Positions 29,701 through 41,900 of a DNA stretch of 44,307 nucleotides are shown here, piece by piece. Position 1 is the first letter of the stretch, and every line of letters starts with the position of its first letter. The position numbers and the translations under genes were made by a program. This DNA is from Actinokineospora pegani (GTDB lineage: Bacteria; Actinomycetota; Actinomycetes; Mycobacteriales; Pseudonocardiaceae): the NCBI RefSeq assembly GCF_009745975.1, contig NZ_WHOL01000115.1, positions 1 through 44,307 on the forward strand. Reading direction: 5' to 3'. The notes under the pieces are model-generated. The model searched no databases and was not told the DNA's origin. It worked only from the letters and a program-made list of their open reading frames with translations.

Positions 29701-32700
29701 CGAGCCCTGGCCGGAGAAGACGAACGCGGTGCGGCCCTCGATCGCGCGCCCGGTGACGACGCCCGTGTCGGTCCCGTCCGCCAGCGCGGTGAGGCCCCGG
29801 CGGAACTCGATGCCGTCGCGGCCCAGGACGGCGGCGCGGTGCGGGTGCGCGGCCCGGGTGGAGACCAGCGACCAGGCGACGTCGACCGGGTCCGCGCCCT
29901 CGTCGACCAGGCGCAGCAGGGCGGCGGCCTGCTCGCGCAGGGCGCGCGGGGTCTTGCCGGAGAGCACCCAGGGCAGCGGCTCCGGTTCGCGGACGAGCGC
30001 GGCCGGGGCGGGCTGGGGCTCGGCCTGCTCCAGGATGACGTGGGCGTTGGTGCCGGAGATGCCGAAGGAGGACACACCGGCGCGGCGCGGGCGGTCGACG
30101 GCGGGCCAGTCGCGGCGCTCGGTCAGCAGCTCGACCGCGCCGGCCGACCAGTCCACAGTGGATGACGGCTGGCCGACGTGCAGCGTCTTGGGCAGCACGC
30201 CGTGCCGCAGGGCGAGCACCATCTTGATGACCCCGGCGACACCCGCGGCGGCCTGGGTGTGGCCGATGTTGGACTTGATCGCGCCCAGCCACAGCGGCTC
30301 GGACCGGTCCTGGCCGTAGGTGGCCAGCAGCGCCTGGGCCTCGATCGGGTCGCCCAGCGACGTCCCGGTGCCGTGCGCCTCCACAGCGTCCACATCGGAC
30401 GTGGTGAGGCCGGCGTCGGCGAGGGCCTGGCGGATGACGCGCTGCTGCGCGGGGCCGTTGGGGGCGGTGAGGCCGTTGGAGGCGCCGTCCTGGTTGACGG
30501 CCGAGCCCGCGAGCACGGCCAGGACCGGGTGGCCGTTGCGCCGGGCGTCGGAGAGGCGTTCGAGGACGAGCACGCCCGCGCCCTCGCCCCAGCCGGTGCC
30601 GTCGGCGCCCTCGGCGAAGGCCTTGCAGCGGCCGTCCGCGCCGAGGCCGTTCTGCTGGGAGAAGCCGACGAAGATGCCAGGCGTGGCCATGACGGTGGCG
30701 CCGCCGGTCAGCGCCAGCGAGCACTCCCCCGACCGCAGCGCCTGCGCGGCCAGGTGCAGGGCGACCAGGGAGGCCGAGCACGCGGTGTCGACGGAGACGG
30801 CCGGGCCCTCCAGGCCCAGGGCGTAGGAGACGCGGCCGGACAGGACGCTGGCGGCGGTGGAGGTGATCAGGTAGCCCTCGGCGTCCTGCGGGGCGGCGGC
30901 GACCAGCGAGCCGTAGTCCATGTAGTTGGTGCCGGTGTAGACGCCGGTCCGGGTGCCGCGCAGCGCCGACGGGTCGATGCCCGCGCGCTCCACCGCCTCC
31001 CAGGACAGCTCCAGCAGCAGCCGCTGCTGCGGGTCCATGGCCAGCGCCTCGCGCGGGGAGATGCCGAAGAACGCGGCGTCGAACTTGTCGGCGTCGTCGA
31101 GGAAGCCGCCGACCGGGGCGAAGTCCGGATCGGCAGGCACGGCCCAGCCCCGGTCGTCGGGGAAGCCGCGCACGACGTCGCGGCCGTCGACGAGCAGGTC
31201 CCACAGGCGCTCGGGGGTGTCCGCGCCGGGGAAGCGGCAGGACATGGCGACGACGGCGATCGGGTCCTCGGTGTCGCGGGTGGTGGTCTCGACGGCGCGG
31301 TCCTGCGCGCCGATCAGGAACGCGGCCAGCTCCGCGGCGGTCGGGTAGTCGAAGACGACGGTGGCGGGCAGCGGACGGCCCAGCGCGGTGGCGAGCCGGT
31401 TGCGCAGCTCCACGGCGGTCAGCGAGTCGAACCCCAGGTCCCGGAAGGGCTTGCCCGCCGAGATGGCGGCGGCGTCGCTGTGCCCGAGGACGGCGGCGGC
31501 CTGCGCGCGGACCAGGTCCACGGCGGTGGCGGGGTCGAGGGTCGACGCGGTGGACTTCACCGTCGCGGCGGGGCGGTGCCCGGCGAGGCCCGCGAGCAGC
31601 GGCGGCAGCGCGTCGGCGGCGCGCAGGGCGGCCAGGTCGAGGGCGAGCGGGAGGACGTGCGCCGCGCCCACTGTCCCGATGGCGCTATCGAGCAGACGGG
31701 TGGCGGCGGTGGCGGTGAGGCCGCGCATCCCGCCGCGGGCCATGCGGGCGCGGTCGGTGGCGGTGAGGCCGCCGGTCATGGCGCTGTCGTCGGCCCACAG
31801 GCCCCAGGCGAGGCTGGTCGCGGCGCGGCCGCGGGCGCGCAGGTGGGCGGCGAGGCCGTCGAGGTAGGCGTTGGCGGCGGCGTAGTTGGCCTGGCCCGCC
31901 GCGCCGAGGGTGGCCGCGGCGGAGGAGAAGAACAGGAAGGCGGCCTCGCCCGCGAGGTCGACGAGGTGGCGCGCGGCGTCGGTCTTGACGGCCATGACCG
32001 CCCGCAGCCGCTGCGGGGTCAGGGCGGTGACCAGGCCGTCGTCGACGACCCCGGCGGCGTGCACGACCACGCGGACGTCCCGGTCGCCGATGGCGGCGGC
32101 GAGCGAGTCGCGGTCGGCCACGTCGCAGGCGGCGACCTCGACCGACGCCCCGGCCCCGGTCAGCTCGGCGACCAGGTCGGCCGCGCCGGGCGAGTCCGGT
32201 CCGGAGCGGCCGAGCAGCAGCAGGTCGCGGGCCCCGCGGGCGACGGCGTGCCGGGCGACCACGGCGCCCGCCATGCCCAGGCCACCGGTGATCAGGACCG
32301 TGCCGTCCCAGGTCGTTCCGGTGCCGGGCGTGCCGCGGACCAGGGTGGGGACGAGGACCTGCCCGTCGCGCACGACCTGGCGGGGGTGCGCGAGGTCGAG
32401 CGGCGCCGGGGTGCCGTCGGTGTCGACCAGGACGATCCGGCCGGGGTTCTCGGCCTGCGCGGCGGCGACCAGGCCGCACACCGACGCCTGCGCGACGCCG
32501 TCGACCCGGTCGCCGTCGAGGGCGGCGACGGCGTCGCGGGTGCGGATGACGAGGACGGGCGCGTCCGGGGCGTGCTCCTGGATGCGGGCGAGGGCGGCGG
32601 TGGCGGCGTCGACCGGGTCGGTGGCGGCGGGGACGTCCCAGACGGTGTGCGGGGCGTCGGTCGCGGTGGCGGGGACGGGCTTCCAGCGCAGGGTGTGGTT

Positions 32701-35700
32701 GTCGCCGGGGTCCTGGGCGGCGGGCAGGTCGGGGGTGCCGTGGCGGACGCCCTGGACGTGGGCGACGGGGGCGCCCTCGTCGTCGGTGAGCCAGAACTGC
32801 GTGCCGTCGGTGCGGACGTGGACGCGGGTCGCGCCGGTGGCGTGGATGGTCACCCCGGTCCAGTCGAGCGGGGTGGCCCCCACCGCCGCTTCCAGGAGGG
32901 CGGGGTGCAGGGCGAACGCCCCGTCCAGCCCCGCGGGCAGCACGACCTCCACAGCCTCGCCGACGGGCGACCAGACGGGGGTGTCGGCGGTGAGCGAGCC
33001 CTCGGCGTGCCGGGTCCAGGCGGTCTCGCCGTCGGGTCGCGAGTGGACGGTGACGGTCGCGCCCTCGACGACGACCTGGACGGCCGCGCCGGACTCGGGG
33101 AGCACGAGCGGGGTGGTCAGGGTCAGGGTCGCCAGCGTGGGCAGGCCGACGTGGTCGCCCGCGTGGATGGCGAGTTCGACGAGCGCGGCGGTGGGCACCA
33201 TCGGCTCGAACCAGTCCGCGCGGGACAGGCGGCCGGTCAGGACGACGCCGCTGCCGGAGACCGGGGTGAGGACCGCGCCGAGCAGCGGGTGCGTGCCCGG
33301 GGTCAGGCCCCAGTCCGACGGGTCGCCGGAGCCGCCGGTGGCGCGCAGCCAGAAGCGGTCGCGCTGGAACGGGTAGGTGGGCAGGTCGACGACCCGGCCG
33401 CCCGCCAGCCACGCCGACCAGTCGACGCCGACGCCGTGGCAGAACGCCTCGCCCAGCGACAGCGCGACCCGGTCCAGGCCGCCCTGGTCGCGGCGCAGCG
33501 TGCCGACCGCGCGCCCGGCCATCCCCGGCGCCAGCACCGGGTGCGGGCTGACCTCGACGAACACCGCCTGCGGCCAGGCGGCGACGGCGTCGTCGAACAG
33601 GACGGTCTGGCGCAGGCTGCGGTACCAGTAGGCCGCGTCCATCGTCGTGGTGTCGAGGACGGCTCCGGTCACCGTGGACACCAGCGGCACCCGGCCCGCG
33701 ACCGGCGAGACCGGGGCGAGCACCCGCAGCAGGTCGGCTTCGAGCGCCTCGACCTGCGCGGAGTGCGACGCGTAGTCCACCGGCACGCGCCGGACGCGCA
33801 CCTCGTCGGCCGCGCAGGCGGCGATGACCGCGTCCAGGCCCGGGTTGTCGCCGGAGACGACCACCGACGACGGCCCGTTCACGGCGGCGACCCCGACACC
33901 GGGGTGCCCGGCGATGCGCTCGCGCACCCGCTCGACCGGCAGTGCGATCGACACCATGCCACCGTGCCCGGCCAGCGATTCCGCGATCACCTTGGACCTC
34001 AACGCGACGACCCTGGCACCGTCCTCGAGCGACAGAGCGCCCGCGACGACGGCGGCCGCGATCTCGCCCTGCGAGTGCCCGATCACCGCGGCGGGCTTGA
34101 CGCCGTTGGCCTCCCACACGGCGGCGAGCGACACCATGACCGCCCACAGCGCGGGCTGCACCACATCGACCCGCTCCAACACCACCGCGTCGTCCAGCAC
34201 CGACACCAGGTCCCAGTCGACGAAAGCCCGCAACGCCTCGGCGCACCGCGCCATCCGCGCCGCGAACACCGGGGACGACGTCAGCAGCTCCCGGCCCATG
34301 CCGACCCACTGCGCCCCTTGCCCCGGGAACACGAACACGGCCTTGGCCACCGACTCGGCGATCCCGCTGACCCCCGACACCAGCGGCGAGCCCCCGGCCA
34401 GCGCCCGCAGCGCCTCGGCGTCGGTCACCACCGCGCGGTGCTCGAACAGCACCCGCGTCGTCACCAGTGAGAAACCGAGGTCGAGCGGGTGCGCGTTGAC
34501 GTCGAGCAGCCGCGCGGCCTGGGCCCGCAGCGCCGCCTCGGTCTTGCCGCTGAGCACGAACGGCACCACGGCCGGGGCGTCGGGCCCCTCCACGGACTCG
34601 GTCTCCGGGGCCGATTCGAGGATGACGTGGGCGTTGGTGCCGGAGATGCCGAAGGCGGAGACACCCGCGCGGCGCGGCCGGTCGGTCGACGGCCAGGGCC
34701 GGGCCTCGTCGAGCAGCGACACCGCGCCGCCGGACCAGTCCACCTGGGACGTCGGGGCGTCGACGTGCAGGGTCTTGGGCAGGAGGCCCTTCTGCAGGGC
34801 GAGCACCATCTTGAGCACGCCCGCGACGCCAGCGGCGGCCTGGGTGTGGCCGATGTTCGACTTGACCGACCCCAGCCACAGCGGCGTCTCGCGGTCCTGG
34901 CCGTAGGTGGCCAGCAGCGCCTGGGCCTCGATCGGGTCGCCCAGGGTGGTCCCGGTGCCGTGCGCCTCAACGACATCGATGTCGGCGGCGGAGACGCGCG
35001 CGTTGGCCAGCGCGGCGCGGATGACCCGCTGCTGCGACGGCCCGTTCGGCGCGGTCAGGCCGTTGGACGCGCCGTCCTGGTTGACCGCCGAGCCCTTGAT
35101 GACCGCGAGGACCCGGCGTCCGTTGCGCTGGGCGTCCGACAGCTTCTCCAGCACCAGCACGCCCGCGCCGTCGGAGAACCCGGCGCCGTCGGCGGCGTCG
35201 GCGAAGGACTTGCAGCGGCCGTCGCCTGCCACCCCGCCCTGGGCGGCCATCTCGCCGAACAGGGTGGGCGTCGACATGATCGACACCCCGCCCGCCAGCG
35301 CCATCGAGGACTCGCCCGCGCGCAGCGACTGGCAGGCCAGGTGCAGCGCGACCAGCGAGGCCGAGCAGGCGGTGTCGACGGTGACCGAGGGGCCCTCGAA
35401 CCCGAGCGCGTAGGAGACCCGGCCGGACAGGACGGCCGCGGAGGTGCCGGTGGCGAGGTAGCCCTCGATCTCCGGCGGCACGGAGGTCAGCGCGGCGGTG
35501 TAGTCCTGCCCGTTGGTCCCGGCGAACACCCCGACCCTGCTCCCGGCCAGCGAGTCGGGGGCGATGCCCGCGCTCTCCACGGCCTCCCAGCTCGTCTCCA
35601 GCAGGACGCGCTGCTGCGGGTCCATCGCGGCGGCCTCGCGCGGGGAGATGCCGAAGAACCCCGCGTCGAAGTCGGCGGCGGAGTCGACGAACCCGCCGAC

Positions 35701-35955
35701 GAGCGCCGCCCGCGCCTGCGGCGACAGCGTCCAGCCCCGGTCGTCGGGGACCGGACCCATGCCGTCGCGCCCGCCCGCGAGCAGGTCCCACAGGTCGTCG
35801 GTGGACTCGACGCCGCCGGGGAAGCGGCACGACATGCCGACGACGGCGATCGGGTCGAGCAGCACCGACTCGGCCTCGGCCAGCCGCTTGCGCGTGTCGC
35901 GCAGGTCGGCGGTGACCTTCTTGAGGAAGTAGCGGAGCTTCTCGTCGTCGCTCAC
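26770..35955 (-). CDS. Type I modular polyketide synthase, two modules: KS-AT-DH(inactive)-KR-ACP, KS-AT-KR-ACP
   Basis: 3061 residues from GTG 35955, with AGAGGA 9 nt upstream and 41 nt after the previous synthase stop. N-terminal docking helix 4-30. First module: KS 34-450 (Cys197, His332, His370); AT 541-845 with G-H-S628-Q-G and Y728-A-S-H (methylmalonyl); dead DH 889-1075; KR 1218-1390 active (T-G-G-L-G-M-A-G, Y1358, N1362) with V-D-D, B-type; ACP Ser1511. Second module: KS 1563-1976 (Cys1726, His1861, His1899); AT 2076-2366 with G-H-S2159-I-G and H2250-A-F-H (malonyl); KR 2638-2812 with W2769, Y2777 and N2781 and no LDD, A-type; ACP Ser2938. C-terminal docking region 2980-3061. It adds a propionate-derived and an acetate-derived unit, each with a beta-hydroxyl of opposite predicted configuration. 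Confidence 0.93.
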   Translation of the reverse strand: MSDDEKLRYFLKKVTADLRDTRKRLAEAESVLLDPIAVVGMSCRFPGGVESTDDLWDLLAGGRDGMGPVPDDRGWTLSPQARAALVGGFVDSAADFDAGFFGISPREAAAMDPQQRVLLETSWEAVESAGIAPDSLAGSRVGVFAGTNGQDYTAALTSVPPEIEGYLATGTSAAVLSGRVSYALGFEGPSVTVDTACSASLVALHLACQSLRAGESSMALAGGVSIMSTPTLFGEMAAQGGVAGDGRCKSFADAADGAGFSDGAGVLVLEKLSDAQRNGRRVLAVIKGSAVNQDGASNGLTAPNGPSQQRVIRAALANARVSAADIDVVEAHGTGTTLGDPIEAQALLATYGQDRETPLWLGSVKSNIGHTQAAAGVAGVLKMVLALQKGLLPKTLHVDAPTSQVDWSGGAVSLLDEARPWPSTDRPRRAGVSAFGISGTNAHVILESAPETESVEGPDAPAVVPFVLSGKTEAALRAQAARLLDVNAHPLDLGFSLVTTRVLFEHRAVVTDAEALRALAGGSPLVSGVSGIAESVAKAVFVFPGQGAQWVGMGRELLTSSPVFAARMARCAEALRAFVDWDLVSVLDDAVVLERVDVVQPALWAVMVSLAAVWEANGVKPAAVIGHSQGEIAAAVVAGALSLEDGARVVALRSKVIAESLAGHGGMVSIALPVERVRERIAGHPGVGVAAVNGPSSVVVSGDNPGLDAVIAACAADEVRVRRVPVDYASHSAQVEALEADLLRVLAPVSPVAGRVPLVSTVTGAVLDTTTMDAAYWYRSLRQTVLFDDAVAAWPQAVFVEVSPHPVLAPGMAGRAVGTLRRDQGGLDRVALSLGEAFCHGVGVDWSAWLAGGRVVDLPTYPFQRDRFWLRATGGSGDPSDWGLTPGTHPLLGAVLTPVSGSGVVLTGRLSRADWFEPMVPTAALVELAIHAGDHVGLPTLATLTLTTPLVLPESGAAVQVVVEGATVTVHSRPDGETAWTRHAEGSLTADTPVWSPVGEAVEVVLPAGLDGAFALHPALLEAAVGATPLDWTGVTIHATGATRVHVRTDGTQFWLTDDEGAPVAHVQGVRHGTPDLPAAQDPGDNHTLRWKPVPATATDAPHTVWDVPAATDPVDAATAALARIQEHAPDAPVLVIRTRDAVAALDGDRVDGVAQASVCGLVAAAQAENPGRIVLVDTDGTPAPLDLAHPRQVVRDGQVLVPTLVRGTPGTGTTWDGTVLITGGLGMAGAVVARHAVARGARDLLLLGRSGPDSPGAADLVAELTGAGASVEVAACDVADRDSLAAAIGDRDVRVVVHAAGVVDDGLVTALTPQRLRAVMAVKTDAARHLVDLAGEAAFLFFSSAAATLGAAGQANYAAANAYLDGLAAHLRARGRAATSLAWGLWADDSAMTGGLTATDRARMARGGMRGLTATAATRLLDSAIGTVGAAHVLPLALDLAALRAADALPPLLAGLAGHRPAATVKSTASTLDPATAVDLVRAQAAAVLGHSDAAAISAGKPFRDLGFDSLTAVELRNRLATALGRPLPATVVFDYPTAAELAAFLIGAQDRAVETTTRDTEDPIAVVAMSCRFPGADTPERLWDLLVDGRDVVRGFPDDRGWAVPADPDFAPVGGFLDDADKFDAAFFGISPREALAMDPQQRLLLELSWEAVERAGIDPSALRGTRTGVYTGTNYMDYGSLVAAAPQDAEGYLITSTAASVLSGRVSYALGLEGPAVSVDTACSASLVALHLAAQALRSGECSLALTGGATVMATPGIFVGFSQQNGLGADGRCKAFAEGADGTGWGEGAGVLVLERLSDARRNGHPVLAVLAGSAVNQDGASNGLTAPNGPAQQRVIRQALADAGLTTSDVDAVEAHGTGTSLGDPIEAQALLATYGQDRSEPLWLGAIKSNIGHTQAAAGVAGVIKMVLALRHGVLPKTLHVGQPSSTVDWSAGAVELLTERRDWPAVDRPRRAGVSSFGISGTNAHVILEQAEPQPAPAALVREPEPLPWVLSGKTPRALREQAAALLRLVDEGADPVDVAWSLVSTRAAHPHRAAVLGRDGIEFRRGLTALADGTDTGVVTGRAIEGRTAFVFSGQGSQRVGMGRELAARFPVFAAAFDEALSHFDGVRERIATEDVHRTEVAQAGLFAFEVALFRLFESWGVKPDVLIGHSIGELAAAHLAGVWSLADACKVVEARGRLMGALPEGGAMVAIKAAEGEIELTPGVSIAAVNGPEAVVVSGVESEVLALAAGFGKTKRLSVSHAFHSGLMDPMLDEFRAVVTSAEFHEPTIPVMAGDVTDPEYWVRHVRGTVRFADGVAALRERGAARWVELGPDAALTPVLGESGQACVPALRRDRPEVATALTALATLHAQGADVDWAAVFAGLEVRRVDLPTYPFQRQRFWIEPPAAAPGADPVDDAFWKAVRDNDLATLATDLDVPEDTLTAVVPALRKRLGRSTTDSWRYETRWRPVTDLPAARLDGRWALVAPDPEHPTARGCAEALILAGADVEVHAWTPGADLALAGTDGVVSLLAAHDDLTEALLGAAALLAADSGPLWAVTSGAVPAGTEPVTSPEQAAAWGLGRVAALEHPADWGGLVDVSGEWDSRARERFAAVLAGAEDQVAIRPSGVFAARLGPAPAGPGEDWTPRGTVLITGGTGGLGARVARWAVGHGARVVLTSRRGPDTPGAAALAEELGAEVVACDAADRDALKAVLDRVDDLTAVVHAAGVAVDGPLATLDGDDLAATLGGKVAGARNLDELTRDGAELDAFVVFSSIAGVWGSGGQAGYAAANAYLDALVHARRAAGKAGTALAWGPWAGGGMLTDETDAALRRRGLTAMDPDLAVTALAAAVGRRDRAVAVADVDWSLLGTGLTAMRPNALLADVFATAEPEPTDAADDLREKLRAAPAGDRQRTVLGIVRAHTAAVLGHPGPEAVEPTQAFKELGFDSLTAVELRNGLTAATGLTLSASLVFDHPTPTALAEFLLAELVDDADAGLAAALDALEPLTASLLGLAEDDTTRVRATLRLQTLLHQLGGQNFPGAATPTDRTSALEDVTDDELFDLVDRDLGLS
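32731..33291 (-). other. Inactive, shortened dehydratase remnant
   Basis: The domain opens normally ([13 protein letters not shown]) but where H-P-W-L-x-x-H-x-V-x-G-x-x-x-x-P should stand there is [12 protein letters not shown]; the catalytic His and about 10 residues are gone. The second catalytic residue is H-P-A-L-L-E instead of HPALLD. The helical YGP region is also missing. The hydroxyl made by the adjacent KR should be kept. Confidence 0.8.
33605..33645 (-). repeat. 41-nt perfect repeat in two methylmalonyl AT domains (copy 1)
   Basis: Identical to 38335-38375, at the equivalent place (A-Y-W-Y-R-S-L-R-Q) of the two YASH acyltransferases in neighbouring synthase genes. Reflects recent AT duplication or gene conversion. 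Confidence 0.8.
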
Positions 35956-35996
35956 CGGGGTGGGTCCTCTCTGGGTTGTCCTGGCGGGGCGCGGGA

Positions 35997-38900
35997 TCAG
36001 GAGATCCCGAACTCCTCGCCGAGCAGGTCGAAGATCTCGTCGTCGGAGGCGGACTCGATCTCCCGCTCCCCCTGGGCTTGCTGCCCGGCCCCGCCCTGCC
36101 AGGCGCGCACCAGCTCGGTCAGGCGGGCGGTGATGCCGACCCGGTCGCGCTCGTCGACGTCGAGTCCGCCCAGCGCGGCGGCGACCCGGTCCAGCTCGGC
36201 GTAGACGTCGGTCGCGGTGGCGGGCGCCTGGCCGCCCGCGAGCTGGGGCAGCAGGTGCTCGGCCAGCGAGGCCGCCGTGGGGTAGTCGAAGACGAGCGTG
36301 GCGGGCAGGGTCAGGCCGGTGGCGCGGGCCAGCGCGTTGCGCAGCTGCACCGCGGTCACCGAGTCGAACCCGAGGTCCTTGAACGCCTTGCGCTCCTCCA
36401 CGTCGTCGCCGGAGGCGTGGCCCAGGACGGCGGCGACCTGCGCGCGGACCACGCCGAGCACCGCGTCCACCTGCTCCGCGGCGGGCAGCGCCGCCAGCCG
36501 GGCGGGCAGGCCCTCGGTGGCGGGGCCGTCCTCGACGGCCGGGGCCAGCGCGCGGACCTCGGCCAGGTCGCCGAGGAACGGGCTGGGCCGGGACGCGGTG
36601 TAGGCGACCAGGAAGCGCGGCCAGTCGATGTCGGCGACCACGGTCGCGGGGTCGCCGCGCCGGATCACCTCGTGCAGCGACCGCAGCGCCTTGTCCGGGG
36701 CCATCTCCGGCACGCCGTGGCGGCGGGCGATCTCGCCGATGCCGGAGGCGGCCATGCCGCCCTCGGCCCACGGCCCCCACGCCACGGCCGTGGCCGGGAG
36801 CCCGAGGTGGCGGCGGTGCTGGGCGAAGGCGTCGAGGAAGGCGTTGCCGGGGGCGTAGTTGCCCTGCCCCGACGCGCCCCACACCCCGGCCATGGAGGAG
36901 AACAGCGCGAACGCCTCCAGCGGCAGGTCGCGGGTCAGCTCGTGCAGCGCCCAGGCCGAGGAGACCTTGGCGCGCACGACCCGCTCGACCTGGACCGGGG
37001 TGAGCGAGGGGACCACGCCGTCGTCGAGCACGGCGGCGGTGTGGAACACCGACCGCACGGGGTGCTCGTCCGGCACGCCCGCGAGCGCGGCGGCCAGGGC
37101 GTCGCGGTCGGTGATGTCGCAGGCCAGGAGCTGGACGCGGGCCCCGGTCGCCTCGATGTCGGCCACCAACTCGTCCGCGCCCACGGCGGCCGGGCCGCGG
37201 CGGCTGAGCAGCAGCAGCGAGGGCGCGCCGAGCCGGGCGGCCCAGCGGGCGACCTTCGCGCCCAGCGCCCCGGTGCCGCCGGTGACGACGACGGTGCCGG
37301 TCGGGGTCCAGTCGGTGGTGGGCTTGGCGGTGCTGGGTTTCGTGACGGTGCGGGCGAGGCGGCGGACCAGCGCTCCCCCGCCGCGGATGGCCACCTGGTC
37401 CTCGTCGCCGTGGGCGATGACGGCGGCGGCGCGGTCCCAGGCGGTGGTGTCGTGGGCGGCGGGCAGGTCGACCAAGCCGCCCCAGCGCTCGGGTGTCTCC
37501 AGGGCGACGATGCGGCCGAAGCCCCAGACCATGGCCTGGTCGGGGTCGAGCATGGGGTCGTCGTCCCCGGTCGAGACCGCGCCCCGGCTCAGTACCCAGA
37601 CGGGCGCGGGCAGGTCCGCGTCGTCGAGGGCCTGCACCAGGGTCAGCGTCGGCACCAGCCGGCCGGGGCTGTCGGCCGCGTCGACCGAGAGCAGGGAGAC
37701 CACCCCGGCGAACGGCCCCGCGGGCAGTTCGGCGGCGAGCGCGGCGCGGTCCTGGCCGTCGACCTCGACGACCACGGGCTCGCCGCCGTGGCGGGTGAGC
37801 ATGGCGGTCGCGGCGTCGGTCAGCGGGTTGCCGGGCGCGGTGGCGACCAGCCAGCGGCCGGCCAGGACGCCCGCGGGCAGCTCGGGCCGGGGCCGCCAGA
37901 CGACCTCGTAGCGCCAGTCGTCGAGCTCGGCGGTGGCGGCGGAGTCCGCGCGCCAGGCGTCGAGGGCGGGCAGCACCGCGCTGAGCGGGGCGTCGGCGTC
38001 GAGGCCGAGCGCGCCGGAGCGGACCAGGTCCCAGAACTCGTCGTCGCGGCTGGCCTGCTGGACCTCGGCGGGCGGGTCCCACCAGAAGCGCTCGCGCTGG
38101 AAGGCGTAGGTGGGCAGGTCGACCCACGCCCCGGGGCCGGTGACGGCGGCCCAGTCGACGGCGACACCGCTGGCGAACGCCTCGCCGAGGGCGAGCGTGA
38201 AGCGGCGCGGGCCGCCCTGGTCGCGGCGCAGGGTGGCGACGGTGACGCCCTCGATCGCGCCGGAGAGCACGGGGTGCGGGCTGACCTCGATGAACACGCC
38301 GGTGCGGGTGGTGACGGCCTGCTCGAACAGCACCGTCTGGCGCAGGCTGCGGTACCAGTAGGCCGCGTCCATCGTGGTGGTGTCCAGTGGCTCGCCGGTG
38401 ACGGTGGAGACCAGCGGGACGTCGGCGCGGCGCGGGGTGACCGGGGCGAGGGCGTCGAGGACGCCCGCCTCGATCGCCTCGACGTGCCTGGAGTGCGACG
38501 CGTAGTCCACCGGGATGCGCTTGCCCGTCTCCGCCAGCAGCTCCTCGAGCGCGTCGGCGTCGCCGGAGACCACGATCGAGGACGGGCCGTTGATCGCCGC
38601 GACCCCGATCCGGCCGTCGAACCCGGCGATGCGGGCCTCGACCTCGGCCAGCGGCAGCGGAACGGACACCATGCCGCCGAGCCCGGAGAGCCGCTCCCCG
38701 ATCAGCTTGCTGCGCAGGGCGACCACCCGCGCGCCGTCCTCAAGGGACAGCGCGCCCGCGACGACGGCGGCGGCGATCTCGCCCTGCGAGTGCCCGATGA
38801 CAGCCGTGGGCTCGACCCCGGCCGAGCGCCACAGCGCGGCCAGCGACACCATCACCGCCCAGGACACCGGCTGCACGACGTCGACGCGGGCCAGCGCGGC

Positions 38901-41900
38901 CTCGTCACCCAGCACGGAGAGCAGGTCCCAGTCGACAAACGGCGACAACGCCTCGGCGCACTCGCGCATCCGCGCGGCGAACACCGGCGAGGACCCGACC
39001 AGCTCCGCGCCCATGCCGACCCACTGCGCGCCCTGGCCGGGGAAGACGAACACCGGGTCGCCGGACTCGGCGCGGCCGGTCACGACCGAGGGCGACGGCG
39101 CGTCCGAGGCCACCGCCGACACCCCGGCCAGCAGCTCGTCCCAGTCCGCGCCGACGACGACGGCCCGGTGCTCGAACGGCGTGCGGGTGCGGGCCAGCGC
39201 CGACGCGACGGCGGTCGGGCTGCCCCCGGCGTCGAGCGCGGACCGCAGGCGGGCGGCCTGCTCGCGCAGCGCGGCGGCGGACTTGCCCGCCAGCACCCAC
39301 GGCACGAGCGCCTTCTCCTGCTGCGCCACGGGTTCGGGGGCGGGCGGGGCCTCCAGGACCACGTGCGCGTTGGTGCCGGAGACACCGAACGACGACACAC
39401 CGGCGCGGCGCGGGCGGTCGGCGGGGGGCCACTCGCGGGGCTCGGTCAGCAGTTCGATGCCGTCGGTCCAGTCCACCTTGGTGGAGGGCCGGTCGACGTG
39501 CAGGGTCTGGGGCAGCACGCCGTGCCGCATGGCCAGGATCATCTTGATCACCCCGGCGGCGCCCGCGGCGGCCTGGGTGTGGCCGATGTTGGACTTGATC
39601 GAGCCCAGCAGCAGCGGGGTCGCGCGGTCGCGCCCATAGGTGGCCAGCAGCGCTTCCGCCTCGATCGGATCGCCCAGGGTGGTGCCGGTGCCGTGCGCCT
39701 CGACAGCGTCCACATCGGACGCGGTGAGGCCCGCGGCGGCCAGCGCCCGGGTGATCACCCGCTGCTGGGCGGGGCCGTTGGGGGCGGTGAGGCCGTTGGA
39801 GGCGCCGTCGGAGTTGACCGCGCTGCCCCGCACCACGGCGAGGACCCGGTGGCCGTTGCGCACGGCGTCGGACTGGCGCTCGAGCACCAGCACGCCCACG
39901 CCCTCGGAGAACCCGGTGCCGTCGGCGGCGTCGGCGAAGGACTTGCAGCGGCCGTCGGCCGAGGTCGCGCCCTGGCTGCCGAACTCGGTGAACAGCTCCG
40001 GCGTCGACATGACCGCCACCCCGCCCGCCAGCGCCAGCCCGCACTCGCCCGCGCGCAGCGCCTGCGCGGCCAGGTGCAGGGCCACCAATGACGACGAGCA
40101 CGCGGTGTCGATCGTGACGGCGGGCCCCTCCAGGCCCAGGGTGTAGGCGACGCGGCCGGACAGGACGCTGCCGGTCGCCCCGGTGCCGACGTACCCGGCC
40201 AGCTCCTCGGGGACCGAGCGCGGCACGTTGGTGTAGTCCTGCCCGCCGGTCCCGGCGAACACACCGGTCTGGCTGCCGCGCAGGGACGCGGGGTCGATGC
40301 CCGCCCGCTCCACGGCCTCCCACACCGTCTCCAGCAGCAGGCGCTGCTGCGGGTCCATCGACACGGCCTCGCGCGGGCTGATGCCGAAGAACGCGGCGTC
40401 GAACCGGGCGGCGTCGTGCAGGAACCCGCCCGCGCCGAAAGCGGCCCCGACCGCGTCGGGCCAGCCCCGGTCGGTGGGGAAGGGGCCCATCGCGTCGGTC
40501 CCGGTGGACAGCAGCTCCCACAGCCGCTCCGGGGTGGTCACGCCACCGGGCAGCTTGCAGGCCATCCCGACGACCACCACGGGGTCGGCCGGGTCCACGG
40601 CGGCGACCTCGGTCTTGGCCGCGGCGGGCAGGGAGTCGGCGAGCTTGTCGTCGAGGAAACCGGCCAGCGCGGCGGAGGTCGGGTAGTCGAACACCACCGG
40701 CGCGGGCAGCTTGACCCCGGTGGCGGCCTTGAGCCGGTTGCGCAACTGCACCGCCGACAGCGAGTCGATGCCCAGCTCGCGGAACGGCCGGGTCGGCGCG
40801 ATGGCGTCGGCGGCGGCGTGCCCGAGCACGGCGGCGGCGGCGGAGCGGACGAGGTCGAGCAGGGCCCGGGACCGCTCGGCGGCCCCCATCCCGGCGAAGG
40901 AGGTGACGCCCGCCCGCGCCGTGGCCCGGCGGGCGGGGGCGGGCACCAAGGCGCGGAACAGGGCGGGCAGTTCGGCGGCGCGGGCGCGCAGGGCGGGCAG
41001 CGACAGCCGCAGCGGCAGCACTGAGGTGGCGCCCGCGGCCTGGTCGAACAGGGCCAGCGCGGCTTCGGTGGCCAGCGCGGCGACGCCGGTGCGGGCGATC
41101 CGGTCCAGGTCGGCGCTGTCGAGGTGGCCGGTCATGCCCGAGCTGCGCGCCCACAGGCCCCAGGCCAGCGCCGTGCCGGGCAGCCCCTGGTCGCGGCGGT
41201 GCTCGGCGAGCCGGTCGAGGACGGCGTTGGCGGCGGCGTAGTTGGCCTGGCCGGGCGCGCCCAGGGCGGCCGCGCCCGAGGAGAACAGGACGAACGCGGT
41301 GACCGGGTGGTCCGCGGTCAGCTCGTGCAGGGCCAGGGCGGCGTCGACCTTGGGCCGCAGCGCGGTGTCGAGCCGCTCGGCGGTCATGGACTCCACGACG
41401 CCGTCGGCCAGCACACCCGCGGCGTGCACGACGCCGGTGACGGTGTGCTCGGCGAGCAAGGCGGCCAGCGCGTCGCGGTCGGCGGCGTCGCAGGCGGCCA
41501 CGTGCGCGGTCGCGCCGTGCGCGGCGAGCCGGTCGACCAGCTCGGCGGCCCCGGCCGCCGCCGGGCCACTGCGGCTGGTCAGCACCAGGGTGCGCACGCC
41601 GTGCACGGCCGCGAGGTGCTCGGCGACGGCCGAGCCGAGCGCGCCGGTGCCACCGGTGACCAGCACCGTGTGGCCGAAGTCCCAGCGCTCGCCGGTGGCC
41701 GGGGCGGGGGCGAGGCGGGGGGCCAGGGTCTTGCCGTCGCGCACGGCCACCTGCGGCTCGCCGGTGGCCAGGGCGGCGGCGGCGTGCTCCGCGGTGGGCG
41801 GGACGTCGGTGTCGAGCAGGGTGAAGCGGCCCGGGTGCTCGGACTGGGCGGAGCGGACCAGTCCCCAGGCGCCCGCGGCGGCGAGGTCGGCGGGCGTGCC

